Source of the DNA: Guptibacillus hwajinpoensis | Lineage (GTDB): Bacteria; Bacillota; Bacilli; Bacillales; Guptibacillaceae | Assembly: GCF_005144865.1 (NCBI RefSeq) | Contig: NZ_SWFM01000002.1 | Coordinates: 1-64,000, forward strand | Length of the DNA: 64,000 nt | Direction: 5' to 3' | Part shown: positions 55,137-62,628 of the stretch, in pieces | Position numbering within the stretch: the stretch's first letter is position 1 | Layout of the letters: each line of letters opens with the position of its first letter | The notes under the pieces: generated by a model | The model's input: only the letters and a program-made list of their open reading frames with translations | Database searches by the model: none | What the model was told of the DNA's origin: nothing | Made by a program: the position numbers and the translations under genes

Positions 55137-55235
55137 TATTGTCCGAAAATGAGATATATTAGCCGAAATCGAGATTTATTGTCCAAAATTGGATTTTATT
55201 AGCCAAAATCAAAATATATTAACCAAATGACAAAA
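55137..55235. repeat. 20-bp tandem repeat array A (five units, alternating)
   Basis: Units start at 55137, 55157, 55177, 55197 and 55217, each beginning TATT. Units 1 and 3 continue GTCC, units 2 and 4 continue AGCC, and unit 5 continues AACC. All then have an A-rich tail. The spacing is exactly 20 bp, giving a 40-bp higher-order period. It is intergenic, in the promoter-side gap of the MBL gene and past the end of ohr. Confidence 0.85.
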
Positions 55236-55274
55236 TAGAGCCGCCGGATTGGCAGCCCCCTCTCATTTCAACAC

Positions 55275-55697
55275 TTACTTCGCGATTGCTACTAACTCAA
55301 CTTCCATATTGCCGCGAGTCGCTCTAGAATAAGGGCAAGTCTGGTGTGCAGCTTCCACTAATTCTTCTGCAGTTGCTTGATCAACGCCAGGAATTGTTAC
55401 TTGTAGCTTTGCGCTAAGTCCGAATGCGCCGTCTTCTTCTTTCCCAATCGATACGTGAGCTTCCACTGAAGTGTCTTTGATCTTAATACGCTTCATGCGT
55501 GCAACCATATTTAGTGCGCTATCGAAGCATGCGGCATAGCCTGCTGCAAATAGTTGTTCAGGGTTAGTTGCTTCTCCACCTTGACCACCAAGCTCCTTAG
55601 GCATACGAAGATCCATGTTGATGACACCGTCTGATGACTCTACTTTACCTTGACGACCGCCGTTTGCTACTGCTTTTGCTGTGTATAAAGCTTCCAT
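55275..55697 (-). CDS. ohrA: Organic hydroperoxide resistance protein (Ohr/OsmC)
   Basis: A 140-residue OsmC-family thiol peroxidase. The two redox Cys are in AAGYAACFDSALNMV (Cys57) and AHQTCPYSRATRGN (about Cys120). It reduces organic peroxides using lipoyl-dependent electrons. AGGAGG precedes the ATG. It is divergent from the MarR-type OhrR gene. On the minus strand TTGACA and TATATT 17 nt apart form its promoter. Confidence 0.94.
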   Translation of the reverse strand: MEALYTAKAVANGGRQGKVESSDGVINMDLRMPKELGGQGGEATNPEQLFAAGYAACFDSALNMVARMKRIKIKDTSVEAHVSIGKEEDGAFGLSAKLQVTIPGVDQATAEELVEAAHQTCPYSRATRGNMEVELVAIAK

Positions 55698-55718
55698 TAT
55701 AAGTTCCTCCTATTATTT

Positions 55719-55760
55719 AAGTTGTGCACAATTAAATTTTACAAAATTAAATATACAAGA
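55719..55760 (-). promoter_or_regulatory. OhrR operator region of ohrA
   Basis: Two direct AATTAAAT-containing half repeats (CAATTAAATTTTA then CAAAATTAAATATA) resemble the B. subtilis OhrR box and overlap the ohrA -10 region. Next to them AAGTTGTGCACAAT (55719-55732) is the exact inverse of ATTGTGCACAACTT at 55823-55836. Confidence 0.6.
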
Positions 55761-55792
55761 GCTCTATTATTTTGTCAACGAAACAACTCAAG

Positions 55793-55836
55793 TTGACATC
55801 TTTCTCTAATCAGGATAAATTGATTGTGCACAACTT
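55793..55836 (+). promoter_or_regulatory. ohrR promoter with downstream palindromic box
   Basis: TTGACA (55793-55798) and TAAATT (55816-55821) are 17 nt apart. ATTGTGCACAACTT follows at once (55823-55836), over the likely transcription start. This position means the ohrR coding start must lie downstream. Confidence 0.6.
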
Positions 55837-55849
55837 ATTACAAAAGAAG

Positions 55850-56308
55850 GTGTTAGAAATCGAACATAATGATCAATTGAAATTAGAAAACCAGCTCTGT
55901 TTTTCGGTTTATGCATGTTCAAGGGAAATCACGAAAATGTATCGCCCTTATTTAGATAAATTAGGAATTACGTATCCTCAATACCTTGTTTTGCTTGTTC
56001 TATGGGAACAACATGAAACCACGGTTAAAGCACTTGGAGCTGAACTCTATTTAGATTCTGGAACGCTTACCCCATTGCTTAAGCGAATGGAGGAGTCTGG
56101 GCTTGTTAGAAGAGAACGTTCAAAAGAAGATGAACGAAGAGTGATGGTTCGTTTAACGACTAAAGGGGAAGAGTTAAAGGACGATGCTTCCATTATTCCT
56201 GATGCTATGGCGACTAACAGTGGTCTCTCAAAAGAGGAATTCACAAAAGCGTTAACTAGCTTCCAACAGTTGTTGGATCATATTCATTCTGTAAATGATA
56301 AAAAATGA
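55850..56308 (+). CDS. ohrR: MarR-family peroxide sensor OhrR
   Basis: About 152 residues from GTG 55850. The frame is open to 55772, but that part covers the promoter. LENQLCFSVYACSREITKMYRPYLDKLGITYPQYLVLLVLWE matches OhrR, with the sensing Cys in QLCF. A second Cys (YACSRE) replaces Ser found in B. subtilis. The winged helix includes YLDSGTLTPLLKRMEESGLVRRERSKEDERRV. Oxidation by organic peroxides releases DNA and induces ohrA. The exact start is uncertain; AAGAAGG abuts the GTG. Confidence 0.9.
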   Translation: MLEIEHNDQLKLENQLCFSVYACSREITKMYRPYLDKLGITYPQYLVLLVLWEQHETTVKALGAELYLDSGTLTPLLKRMEESGLVRRERSKEDERRVMVRLTTKGEELKDDASIIPDAMATNSGLSKEEFTKALTSFQQLLDHIHSVNDKK

Positions 56309-56343
56309 AGCATTGACAGATTGAGCTGAACAAAAGTATAATT

Positions 56344-56360
56344 GTCTCGAATTCAAGATA
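56344..56360 (+). promoter_or_regulatory. MhqR-type operator upstream of mhqR
   Basis: GTCTCGAATTCAAGATA is an imperfect palindrome of the TATCTCGAATTCGAGATA type, 14 bp before the regulator start. It suggests autoregulation. Confidence 0.65.
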
Positions 56361-56373
56361 TTAGGAGCTAAGG

Positions 56374-56823
56374 GTGAGTGCCATGAGTGAAATGGATCGT
56401 GAACTGTCATTAAAACTTTTTATTGTGCTTGCAAGGGCTAGTCGATCTGTAACAGATGAAATTAAAACGGATATTCAGAGCTATGGATTAAATCCTACAG
56501 AATTCGCTGTACTTGAATTGCTTTATCACAAAGGGAGCCAGCCGTTGCAGCAAATTGGAGAGAAAATCCTACTCGCAAGTGGAAGCATCACGTATGTTGT
56601 CGACAAGCTTGAAGGTAAGGGATATTTAACGCGAAATCCTTGTCCGAATGACCGTCGGATTACACATGCGGTGATTACAGATGTAGGGAAAAGCTTAATG
56701 GATCGAATCTTCCCAGATCATGAGAAACAGGTTCAATCGATTTTTGCAGGATTGGATGTAAGCGAAAAGGAAACGGCTATTGACTTACTGAAGAAACTTG
56801 GTCACTACGCAGAGAAGCTTTAA
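56374..56823 (+). CDS. mhqR: MarR-family quinone/electrophile-responsive repressor MhqR
   Basis: 149 residues from GTG 56374 (AGGAG 6 nt upstream) or 146 from ATG 56383. LKLFIVLARASRSVTDEIKTDIQSYGLNPTEFAVLELLYHKGSQPLQQIGEKILLASGSITYVVDKLE is the B. subtilis MhqR pattern as I recall it. MhqR represses quinone-detoxifying reductases and dioxygenases and is relieved by methylhydroquinone and related electrophiles. The downstream gene is a quinone reductase, and three MhqR-type operators are present, which supports the name. Confidence 0.85.
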   Translation: MSAMSEMDRELSLKLFIVLARASRSVTDEIKTDIQSYGLNPTEFAVLELLYHKGSQPLQQIGEKILLASGSITYVVDKLEGKGYLTRNPCPNDRRITHAVITDVGKSLMDRIFPDHEKQVQSIFAGLDVSEKETAIDLLKKLGHYAEKL

Positions 56824-56842
56824 GAGCTTCTTTTCTACCTAA

Positions 56843-56860
56843 TATCTCGAATTGAAGATA
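56843..56860 (+). promoter_or_regulatory. MhqR-type operator 1 upstream of wrbA
   Basis: TATCTCGAATTGAAGATA is an 18-bp near-palindrome closely matching the MhqR site. Confidence 0.7.
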
Positions 56861-56909
56861 CTTGAAATAAAGACAATTGGAATGTTTACTTAAATCTCAT
56901 GCGGGTAAA

Positions 56910-56925
56910 ATCTCGAAGTAGAGAT
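56910..56925 (+). promoter_or_regulatory. MhqR-type operator 2 upstream of wrbA
   Basis: ATCTCGAAGTAGAGAT is a 16-bp near-palindrome with the same half-sites (ATCTC/GAGAT). Confidence 0.65.
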
Positions 56926-56999
56926 AATTGAGATCGAACTAAATTAGATCAGCCGGCAGTGGCTTTTCTATAGATTACAATTCAAAAAGGAGTGGCATT

Positions 57000-57626
57000 A
57001 TGAGTACAAAAATTTTAATTCCGTATTACAGTGCATATGGGCACATTTATCAAATGGTGCAGGCGGTAGCAGAAGGCGCGAAAGGCGCTGGCGACGTTGA
57101 AGTGAAGATTGTAAAAGTTCCAGAATTTGATGTTGTAAAACAGGCGATGTCCGCACAACCGCCTTACGTAGAAGCGCAGGAAGCACAGGATAATGTTCCT
57201 GAAGCAACGCATGATGACCTTCGTTGGGCTGACGGCATTGTTTGGGGAGTCCCGACTCGTTACGGCTCAATGCCAGCACAAATGAAGCAGTATCTTGATT
57301 CAGCTGGTTCACTCTGGATGAATGGTGAATTAGAAGGCAAAGCCACTGCAGTCGTCACTAGTACAGGTTCGATCCACGGTGGACAAGAAACAACGGCTCT
57401 TACAACGTTTGTCCCACTCATGCACTTTGGAATGATCTACGTGGGCTTACCTTATGGTGAAAACCCAGAGCAGCTTACAACTGACGGCATTGGTGGTTCA
57501 CCATACGGTGCAACGACGATTGCTGGTGGTGATGGATCACGTACACCAGTAGAAGCTGAACTAACAATGGCATCTCGCCTTGGAGCACGCGTAGCGAAAG
57601 TTGCCGGTGCATTAAAAACGATATAA
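57000..57626 (+). CDS. wrbA: NAD(P)H:quinone oxidoreductase, WrbA family
   Basis: 208 residues with a flavodoxin-like FMN-binding fold: PYYSAYGHIYQMVQAVAEGA (FMN phosphate loop), WGVPTRYGSMPAQMKQYLD and TSTGSIHGGQETT, all WrbA hallmarks. It performs two-electron reduction of quinones, avoiding semiquinone radicals. AAGGAGTGG precedes the ATG. Placed after mhqR with two operators in the gap, it should be induced by quinone-like electrophiles. Confidence 0.93.
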   Translation: MSTKILIPYYSAYGHIYQMVQAVAEGAKGAGDVEVKIVKVPEFDVVKQAMSAQPPYVEAQEAQDNVPEATHDDLRWADGIVWGVPTRYGSMPAQMKQYLDSAGSLWMNGELEGKATAVVTSTGSIHGGQETTALTTFVPLMHFGMIYVGLPYGENPEQLTTDGIGGSPYGATTIAGGDGSRTPVEAELTMASRLGARVAKVAGALKTI

Positions 57627-57633
57627 CAAAAAT

Positions 57634-57668
57634 AAATCCAGCTTCTCACATTGAGAGGCTGGATTTTT
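57634..57668. terminator. Bidirectional terminator
   Basis: AATCCAGC(T)TCTCA with TGAGAGGCTGGATT, then T5. It overlaps the stop of the convergent gene. Confidence 0.8.
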
Positions 57669-58605
57669 GTATGGGCGTGCTTGTTTCATTTAATGCGGTC
57701 ACACCGAGTAATCCAAAAAGGGAAAACCCAAATGTGTTTACAAAACCATGAAAGAAGATCATTAAGGGTATACCAAGGATAACCGTCTCATTCACATGCG
57801 CAAAACCATAAATCATCGCTGAGCTCATGGAAAAGAGAAGGGAAACAAATGAAATGGATAACAGCATTTTCACTGCGTAATCCAAAGTTGGTATTAAATA
57901 AACGAGACAAAGAATTGAAAAAACGACGAGCGGCGTGACAAATTCTACTACTGAAGCAAATTCTAGGACAGGCATTGTGTCTCCGAACGTAATTCCTGCT
58001 GCAATAAATGGTGGTCCAATCAACACGAGGAAAGCAACTAACTTGAACCACGGCTTCAAAACGGGTGCTGTTCTAACAAGCATTCTTCCAATGAACGCCA
58101 TTGAAATCGGTGTAATGAACGCGGCGTAGTGGAAATGAATAGATGTTAGCAGCACGATAACATCGCTAAAGTTAAGGATCTCTATTCCTGATCGATGGAG
58201 AACGAGCCACACACCACCGATACTGATATACATCAACCCAAGCTGTATTAGTACATTGAAAATCGTACTTTTTTTCCATTCTTGTAATAAGCGTGTGAAG
58301 CCGTATAGGGCAATGAAAATGGTTGTGATCAGCCATGGAACTGCAAAAAGAACTGCGATGAGTCCCTGGTCAAAAAAGAAGGATATGCCTGCACATATTG
58401 CAGCAAAGGGCTGAAGTCGTGTTGCGTAACGATAAAAAGTGTTCTTTTGCGGTACAAGGTTCAGCGTTAAAGGAACGAGAACCAGATAAGCGAATAGTAA
58501 TAACATCATGACATATTGGAGTGTATCGATTGGCGTGGTAACTAGTTTCGCTACCACAAATAGTACCCAGAGAAATAGACCAGCAAAGCTACTTGTTTTC
58601 ATCAT
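57646..58605 (-). CDS. YndJ-like multi-pass membrane protein
   Basis: 319 residues, about nine to ten hydrophobic helices. The segment SIHFHYAAFITPISMAFIGRML and the end FHGFVNTFGFSLFGLLG resemble B. subtilis YndJ and its relatives; the present protein is shorter than YndJ (about 546 residues) and matches its membrane part. AAAGGAGAGG precedes the ATG. Function unknown. Confidence 0.62.
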   Translation of the reverse strand: MMKTSSFAGLFLWVLFVVAKLVTTPIDTLQYVMMLLLFAYLVLVPLTLNLVPQKNTFYRYATRLQPFAAICAGISFFFDQGLIAVLFAVPWLITTIFIALYGFTRLLQEWKKSTIFNVLIQLGLMYISIGGVWLVLHRSGIEILNFSDVIVLLTSIHFHYAAFITPISMAFIGRMLVRTAPVLKPWFKLVAFLVLIGPPFIAAGITFGDTMPVLEFASVVEFVTPLVVFSILCLVYLIPTLDYAVKMLLSISFVSLLFSMSSAMIYGFAHVNETVILGIPLMIFFHGFVNTFGFSLFGLLGVTALNETSTPIQKSSLSM

Positions 58606-58679
58606 GATTTCACCTCTCCTTTAGTGTACGATGAAGAGAAGTGAGAGAAAAGGAAATTTTTGAAAGAGAGGCGACTGAA

Positions 58680-59561
58680 ATGGAAATGTCTACAAAGCCT
58701 GTACTAGGATTTATCGGTATAGGAGTAATGGGAGAAAGCATGGTACGTAATTTAATCAATGCAGGCTACCGAACCCTGATCTATTCAAGAACGAAAGAGA
58801 AGGCAGAGGCTCTTGTTAATGAGGGAGCTGAATGGCAGGGGTCTGTAAGAGATCTTGCATCTAATGCAGATGTGATCATGACGATGGTTGGCTATCCGAA
58901 AGATGTAGAAGAAGTATACATAGGAGAGAACGGATTACTTGAGAATGCTCGTGCTCATTCTATTTTGATTGATATGACCACATCAAGCCCAGCACTTGCG
59001 GAGGAAATCTATCAGCATGCTTTGTCAAAACAGCTCTATGCACTTGATGCTCCTGTTTCAGGAGGAGATGTTGGCGCGAGAGAAGGAAAGTTATCGATTA
59101 TGGTTGGGGGTGAACTAGAAATCTTTGAGCAAGTTAAGCCTATCCTTGAAGTGATGGGACAAAACATTGTGCTGCAAGGTTCTGCAGGTGCTGGACAGCA
59201 CACAAAAATGTGCAACCAGATTGCCATCGCAAGCAACATGGTCGGCGTTTGTGAAGCAATTGTCTACGCAGAAAAAGCTGGATTAAACCCTTCTACTGTT
59301 CTAGAAAGTATTGGATCAGGAGCGGCAGGTAGCTGGTCGTTAAGTAACCTTGCACCAAGAATGATTTCAAATCGCCTTGAGCCAGGTTTCTATGTGAAGC
59401 ATTTCATTAAGGATATGACGATTGCACTGGAGTCTGCAAAGCATATGGGGATGCTCACACCAGGACTTGAGCTTTCAAAGCAATTGTACGAAGACCTCGC
59501 TGAACGAGGGGAAGAAGATAGCGGTACCCAAGCATTAGTAAAGTTATTTCGTGAAAATTAA
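58680..59561 (+). CDS. ykwC: NAD(P)-dependent beta-hydroxyacid dehydrogenase, YkwC-like
   Basis: 293 residues from ATG 58680, with GAGAGG upstream; the frame extends 39 nt further. 3-hydroxyisobutyrate dehydrogenase family: Rossmann loop GFIGIGVMGESM (about 11-22), substrate-binding DAPVSGGDVGAREGKLSIMVGG, catalytic Lys region GQHTKMCNQI and the PGFYVKHFIKDM motif. Very similar to B. subtilis YkwC as I recall it. The substrate is a small hydroxyacid, not identified. Confidence 0.87.
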   Translation: MEMSTKPVLGFIGIGVMGESMVRNLINAGYRTLIYSRTKEKAEALVNEGAEWQGSVRDLASNADVIMTMVGYPKDVEEVYIGENGLLENARAHSILIDMTTSSPALAEEIYQHALSKQLYALDAPVSGGDVGAREGKLSIMVGGELEIFEQVKPILEVMGQNIVLQGSAGAGQHTKMCNQIAIASNMVGVCEAIVYAEKAGLNPSTVLESIGSGAAGSWSLSNLAPRMISNRLEPGFYVKHFIKDMTIALESAKHMGMLTPGLELSKQLYEDLAERGEEDSGTQALVKLFREN

Positions 59562-59569
59562 ATGCCAAC

Positions 59570-59604
59570 AAAGAGACCCGCAGCACATGCTGCGGGTCTC
59601 TTTG
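59570..59604. terminator. Bidirectional terminator
   Basis: CAAAGAGACCCGCAGCA pairs perfectly with TGCTGCGGGTCTCTTTG. Confidence 0.92.
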
Positions 59605-59657
59605 TTCTACGTAAAAAGGGAAGTTTCCTGTGGTTGCCGAATAAACTGGTAAAGCGA

Positions 59658-59966
59658 TTATTTCTCTTCTTTTTGACGCTTTTCGATTTCTTCAGAAACG
59701 ACAAAAGCAAGGTCGTCATTTCCGAATAGCGAAAGTACTCCGATAACCGTTTGGTCAGGAATGTGTTCTGATTCTTCTTTTGGAACAACAAGCTCGATGC
59801 TTTGCTTGAGAGAAGGATTGTTGATCTGATCAGGGTAAGCTTTCTCATAAAGTGTTTCTGGATTAAGATCGTTGTTCACGCACCACTGAGCAAAGACAAG
59901 AATCATCATGTTTTCATCACGTTTATAGTTTTCAATAACTTGTTCTTGAATCTCTTTTTGGTCCAT
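59658..59966 (-). CDS. Hypothetical soluble protein
   Basis: 102 residues from ATG 59964-59966, with GGAGGG 5 nt upstream; a GTG 18 nt upstream is less likely. The product begins MDQKEIQEQVIENYKRDENMMILVFAQWCVNNDLNPETLYEKAYP, is acidic and helical, with a Lys/Glu-rich end. I do not recognise a family. It is followed by the shared terminator after ykwC. Confidence 0.7.
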   Translation of the reverse strand: MDQKEIQEQVIENYKRDENMMILVFAQWCVNNDLNPETLYEKAYPDQINNPSLKQSIELVVPKEESEHIPDQTVIGVLSLFGNDDLAFVVSEEIEKRQKEEK

Positions 59967-60117
59967 AATGGCCCTCCGTTTCACTATTCTACCGTTAGTG
60001 TACTCTCAGGAAGAAAGTGTGGCAAGTGTCCATGTTATAAAGGATGAAATTTTTTGGGGAAGACAAATCGTTCCATCAGCTATACTTAATATAATTGAAC
60101 TTCATGGGGGAAACGAG

Positions 60118-61404
60118 ATGAGAAAAAGAGAGATTCGAAGTTGGATGATGTACGATTTTGCCAACTCTGCGTTTGCGACGACAATGATGGCAGCTGTTCT
60201 GCCTGTCTTCTATTATGACGTAGCTGCAAAAAATATTGATCGCAGTCTTGCAACGTCTTACTGGGGCTATTCTCAGTCACTTGCGGTTCTAATTGTTGCC
60301 CTTCTAGCACCGGTTCTTGGGGCAATAGCGGATTACTCCAGTTCTAAGAAAAAATTCCTGCGGTTCTTTGCTTATATGGGGATAGTCGCAAGTATCTTGA
60401 TGGCGTTTGTAGGGGAAGGGGGCTACCTTCTAGCTTCGATTCTATTAATATTCGGTACGATCGGTTTCTCAGGTAGTAACGTTTTCTACGACGCCTTTTT
60501 GCCTGAAATTGCGAAAGGCGAAGAGATCGACCGGATTTCAGCAAGAGGATACGCGTATGGCTATATAGGTGGAGGGATCTTGCTCCTTATTAACCTGCTT
60601 ATGATTATGAATCCATCCTGGTTCCTTCTCCCGAACGCCCTTGTTGCGACACAGCTCTCGTTTGCAAGCGTTGGTGTCTGGTGGTTTATTTTCTCACTTC
60701 CCATGTTCAAACATGTTAAAGAGCAGCGGCACAGTCAGCCCTCAATAAGTGGCTCATATATGACAATTGGCTTTAAACGCTTGCGAATGACATTTAAGGA
60801 ATTGAACCACTATAAACAGCTATTAATCTTTCTAATTGCATTCTGGCTATTTAATGATGGCATTTCTACTATTATCAAAATGGCAACCATTTATGGACGG
60901 GATATAGGAATTGGGGCAAATGATCTAATTGCTGCCCTACTCATTACGCAATTTGTAGGCATACCTTTTGCCTTTTTCTTCGGCTACCTTGCAAAGAAAA
61001 TTAGTGCAAAGAGAGCGCTAATGATTGCGCTTTGGATCTATGTTGGCATTGTACTGCTTGGCTACTTTATGACAACGGCTACCCATTTCTATCTTCTTGC
61101 GATGATGGTTGGATTTGTTCAGGGGGGAGCCCAGGCGTTAAGTCGCTCAATTTTCGGCAGTATGGTACCCGAACATCGTCACGCTGAATTTTACGGTTTC
61201 TTTGGCATTTCTGCTAAATTCTCAGCGATCTTTGGTCCGTTTCTATTCGCTTTCGTTGGACAGATTACAGGCTCAAGTCGCTTCGGTATCGTCTCACTTG
61301 TCGTTTTCTTCCTAGCTGGCATCTATTTGCTTAGCAAAGTAAATATCGATAAAGGCAAAGAACAGGCAAAGATTGTGATGGTGAATGAGGGTGTTGACGT
61401 GTGA
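60118..61404 (+). CDS. UMF1-family MFS transporter, YxiO-like
   Basis: 428 residues from ATG 60118 (GGGGGAAACG upstream), equal in length to B. subtilis YxiO. The frame is open to 59968 but overlaps the divergent gene. About 12 membrane helices. REIRSWMMYDFANSAFATTMMAAVLPVFYY is the UMF1/Atg22-like signature, and a second half contains GGAQALSRSIFGSMVPEHRHAEFYGFFG. Substrate unknown; the eukaryotic relative exports vacuolar amino acids. Confidence 0.86.
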   Translation: MRKREIRSWMMYDFANSAFATTMMAAVLPVFYYDVAAKNIDRSLATSYWGYSQSLAVLIVALLAPVLGAIADYSSSKKKFLRFFAYMGIVASILMAFVGEGGYLLASILLIFGTIGFSGSNVFYDAFLPEIAKGEEIDRISARGYAYGYIGGGILLLINLLMIMNPSWFLLPNALVATQLSFASVGVWWFIFSLPMFKHVKEQRHSQPSISGSYMTIGFKRLRMTFKELNHYKQLLIFLIAFWLFNDGISTIIKMATIYGRDIGIGANDLIAALLITQFVGIPFAFFFGYLAKKISAKRALMIALWIYVGIVLLGYFMTTATHFYLLAMMVGFVQGGAQALSRSIFGSMVPEHRHAEFYGFFGISAKFSAIFGPFLFAFVGQITGSSRFGIVSLVVFFLAGIYLLSKVNIDKGKEQAKIVMVNEGVDV

Positions 61405-61421
61405 TGGTGCTTCAGGTGGGG

Positions 61422-61526
61422 TTTCGCGGATATAATCTCAAATTCGCGGATATATTTTATTTATCGCGGATAAAACAGGATTTTCGCGGATATATCGAAA
61501 ATATCGCGGATAAAACATGTATTCGT
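61422..61526. repeat. 20-bp tandem repeat array B (five to six units, alternating)
   Basis: TCGCGGA occurs at 61424, 61444, 61464, 61484 and 61504, exactly 20 bp apart, with a decayed sixth (TTCG) near 61523. Following bases alternate between TATAT/TATAA types and TAAAAC. On the reverse strand the units read TTTTATCCGCG and ATATATCCGCG alternately, the same grammar as array A. It lies between two convergent genes, before the shared terminator. Confidence 0.88.
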
Positions 61527-61535
61527 TACATGAGA

Positions 61536-61565
61536 AATGCTCAGAGTCTGCTCTGAGCATTTTTT
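61536..61565. terminator. Bidirectional terminator
   Basis: AAATGCTCAGAG with CTCTGAGCATTT form a perfect stem with T-runs. Confidence 0.92.
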
Positions 61566-61573
61566 GTTTCCGC

Positions 61574-62491
61574 TTACACGATTGGGTCAAAGTGCTTCAA
61601 CTCCAACGAAAGGCTGCAGTCTTTCCCAGTATCGTACGAGCGATCTCCAATCTGGTTTTTTAATTCGGTAAGGCAATTTTCTTCATTATGCCAGTAGTCG
61701 AGAATAAGGGGAAGTATACTCGTTGCTTCTTCTTTAGCCTGTTCGAGCAGCTCTTCAAAAGTAGCGGTGGACTCTTCCTGCTTAATAGCTGGATGAATCC
61801 AGGTTGTTCCTTCTCGATTTAAATAATCTTCATCTCCAATCTGTTTTCGGTAAGAAAAGGAGGAGACTTGCTTCTTTAGAATTTGATTTTTCCAACCGAG
61901 CGGGTCGAATAGTATTTTAAGTGCAAGCACCATATCTCGATACGAATGATTGATGTAATCATTCGGCATGCGATCAGCCGTTTCGGGATAATGCGTTTGA
62001 ATTAGTTCATAGAGCATGGTTTCGATAGGTTTATAGAGAGACTTTCCAATGTGGATTTCTTGATAAACAGGTGTTTTCCACGTTTCGATATCTTTGTATT
62101 CCTTCATTAAAATCGTATCGATAATAATTTCTAACTGCTGGTGGCGATTGCCTTCGAGTCCTGAGCGATAGTGGATGTAGGGATGTGCATTACGGTCGAG
62201 AATGTGATGGGTAACGAACCCTAATATATATGCAAGAAGCTTTGGGTCATTTTGCTTTCCGTATTCAATCATGTCCATTAGAAACGGACCACAATTCATC
62301 TGGTGGAGCACAGAACCTGTTTCCTGGACAGGTTTATTCTTTTTCCAGGGCCAGAAATTATGGTAGAAAAAGGGATCAGGACCCTGTGCACCGAGTCGAA
62401 AGAAAGGAAGGTCTTCCTTGATCGTATTCCATATGCCGGCCTCCATAGCAGCTTCTTCCCCGAATAATATATGTGTCCAGACATTTGGCAT
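61574..62491 (-). CDS. Zinc-dependent phospholipase C-like protein
   Basis: 305 residues. The family pattern of His and Asp metal ligands is visible: PNVWTHILFGEEA at the N-terminus, LGAQGPDPFFYHNFWPW (about 32-48) and ILGFVTHHILDRNAHPYIHYR (about 89-109). It matches the Zn_dep_PLPC domain seen in many Firmicutes cytosolic proteins. There is no signal peptide, so classical secreted phospholipase activity is doubtful. GAGGGGGG lies about 9 nt upstream of the ATG. Confidence 0.83.
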   Translation of the reverse strand: MPNVWTHILFGEEAAMEAGIWNTIKEDLPFFRLGAQGPDPFFYHNFWPWKKNKPVQETGSVLHQMNCGPFLMDMIEYGKQNDPKLLAYILGFVTHHILDRNAHPYIHYRSGLEGNRHQQLEIIIDTILMKEYKDIETWKTPVYQEIHIGKSLYKPIETMLYELIQTHYPETADRMPNDYINHSYRDMVLALKILFDPLGWKNQILKKQVSSFSYRKQIGDEDYLNREGTTWIHPAIKQEESTATFEELLEQAKEEATSILPLILDYWHNEENCLTELKNQIGDRSYDTGKDCSLSLELKHFDPIV

Positions 62492-62598
62492 CGATATGTC
62501 CCCCCTCTATATATGTGTTACTCTATTATACCTGACAAGAACCTGTCTTCTTGCCACATTTATTATTTCTTTCCCTTATTTTCTGATAAACAAGCATG

Positions 62599-62625
62599 AA
62601 AAAAGCCCGGCATCAGCCGGACTTT
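62599..62625 (-). terminator. Terminator after yfiY-like gene
   Basis: On the minus strand AGTCCGGC and GCCGGGCT form the stem, followed by six T. Confidence 0.85.
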
Positions 62626-62628
62626 GTC

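Noticed and set aside
55137..55235. CRISPR-like array
   Set aside because: Units are 20 bp head to tail with no unique spacers, are degenerate, and no cas genes are near. The same applies to 61422-61526.
55772..55849. N-terminal extension of OhrR
   Set aside because: The segment contains the -35/-10 elements and an operator-like box, and does not align with OhrR proteins.
59968..60117. N-terminal extension of the UMF1 transporter
   Set aside because: It overlaps the divergent 102-residue gene and its ribosome binding site. The ATG at 60118 gives the exact family length.
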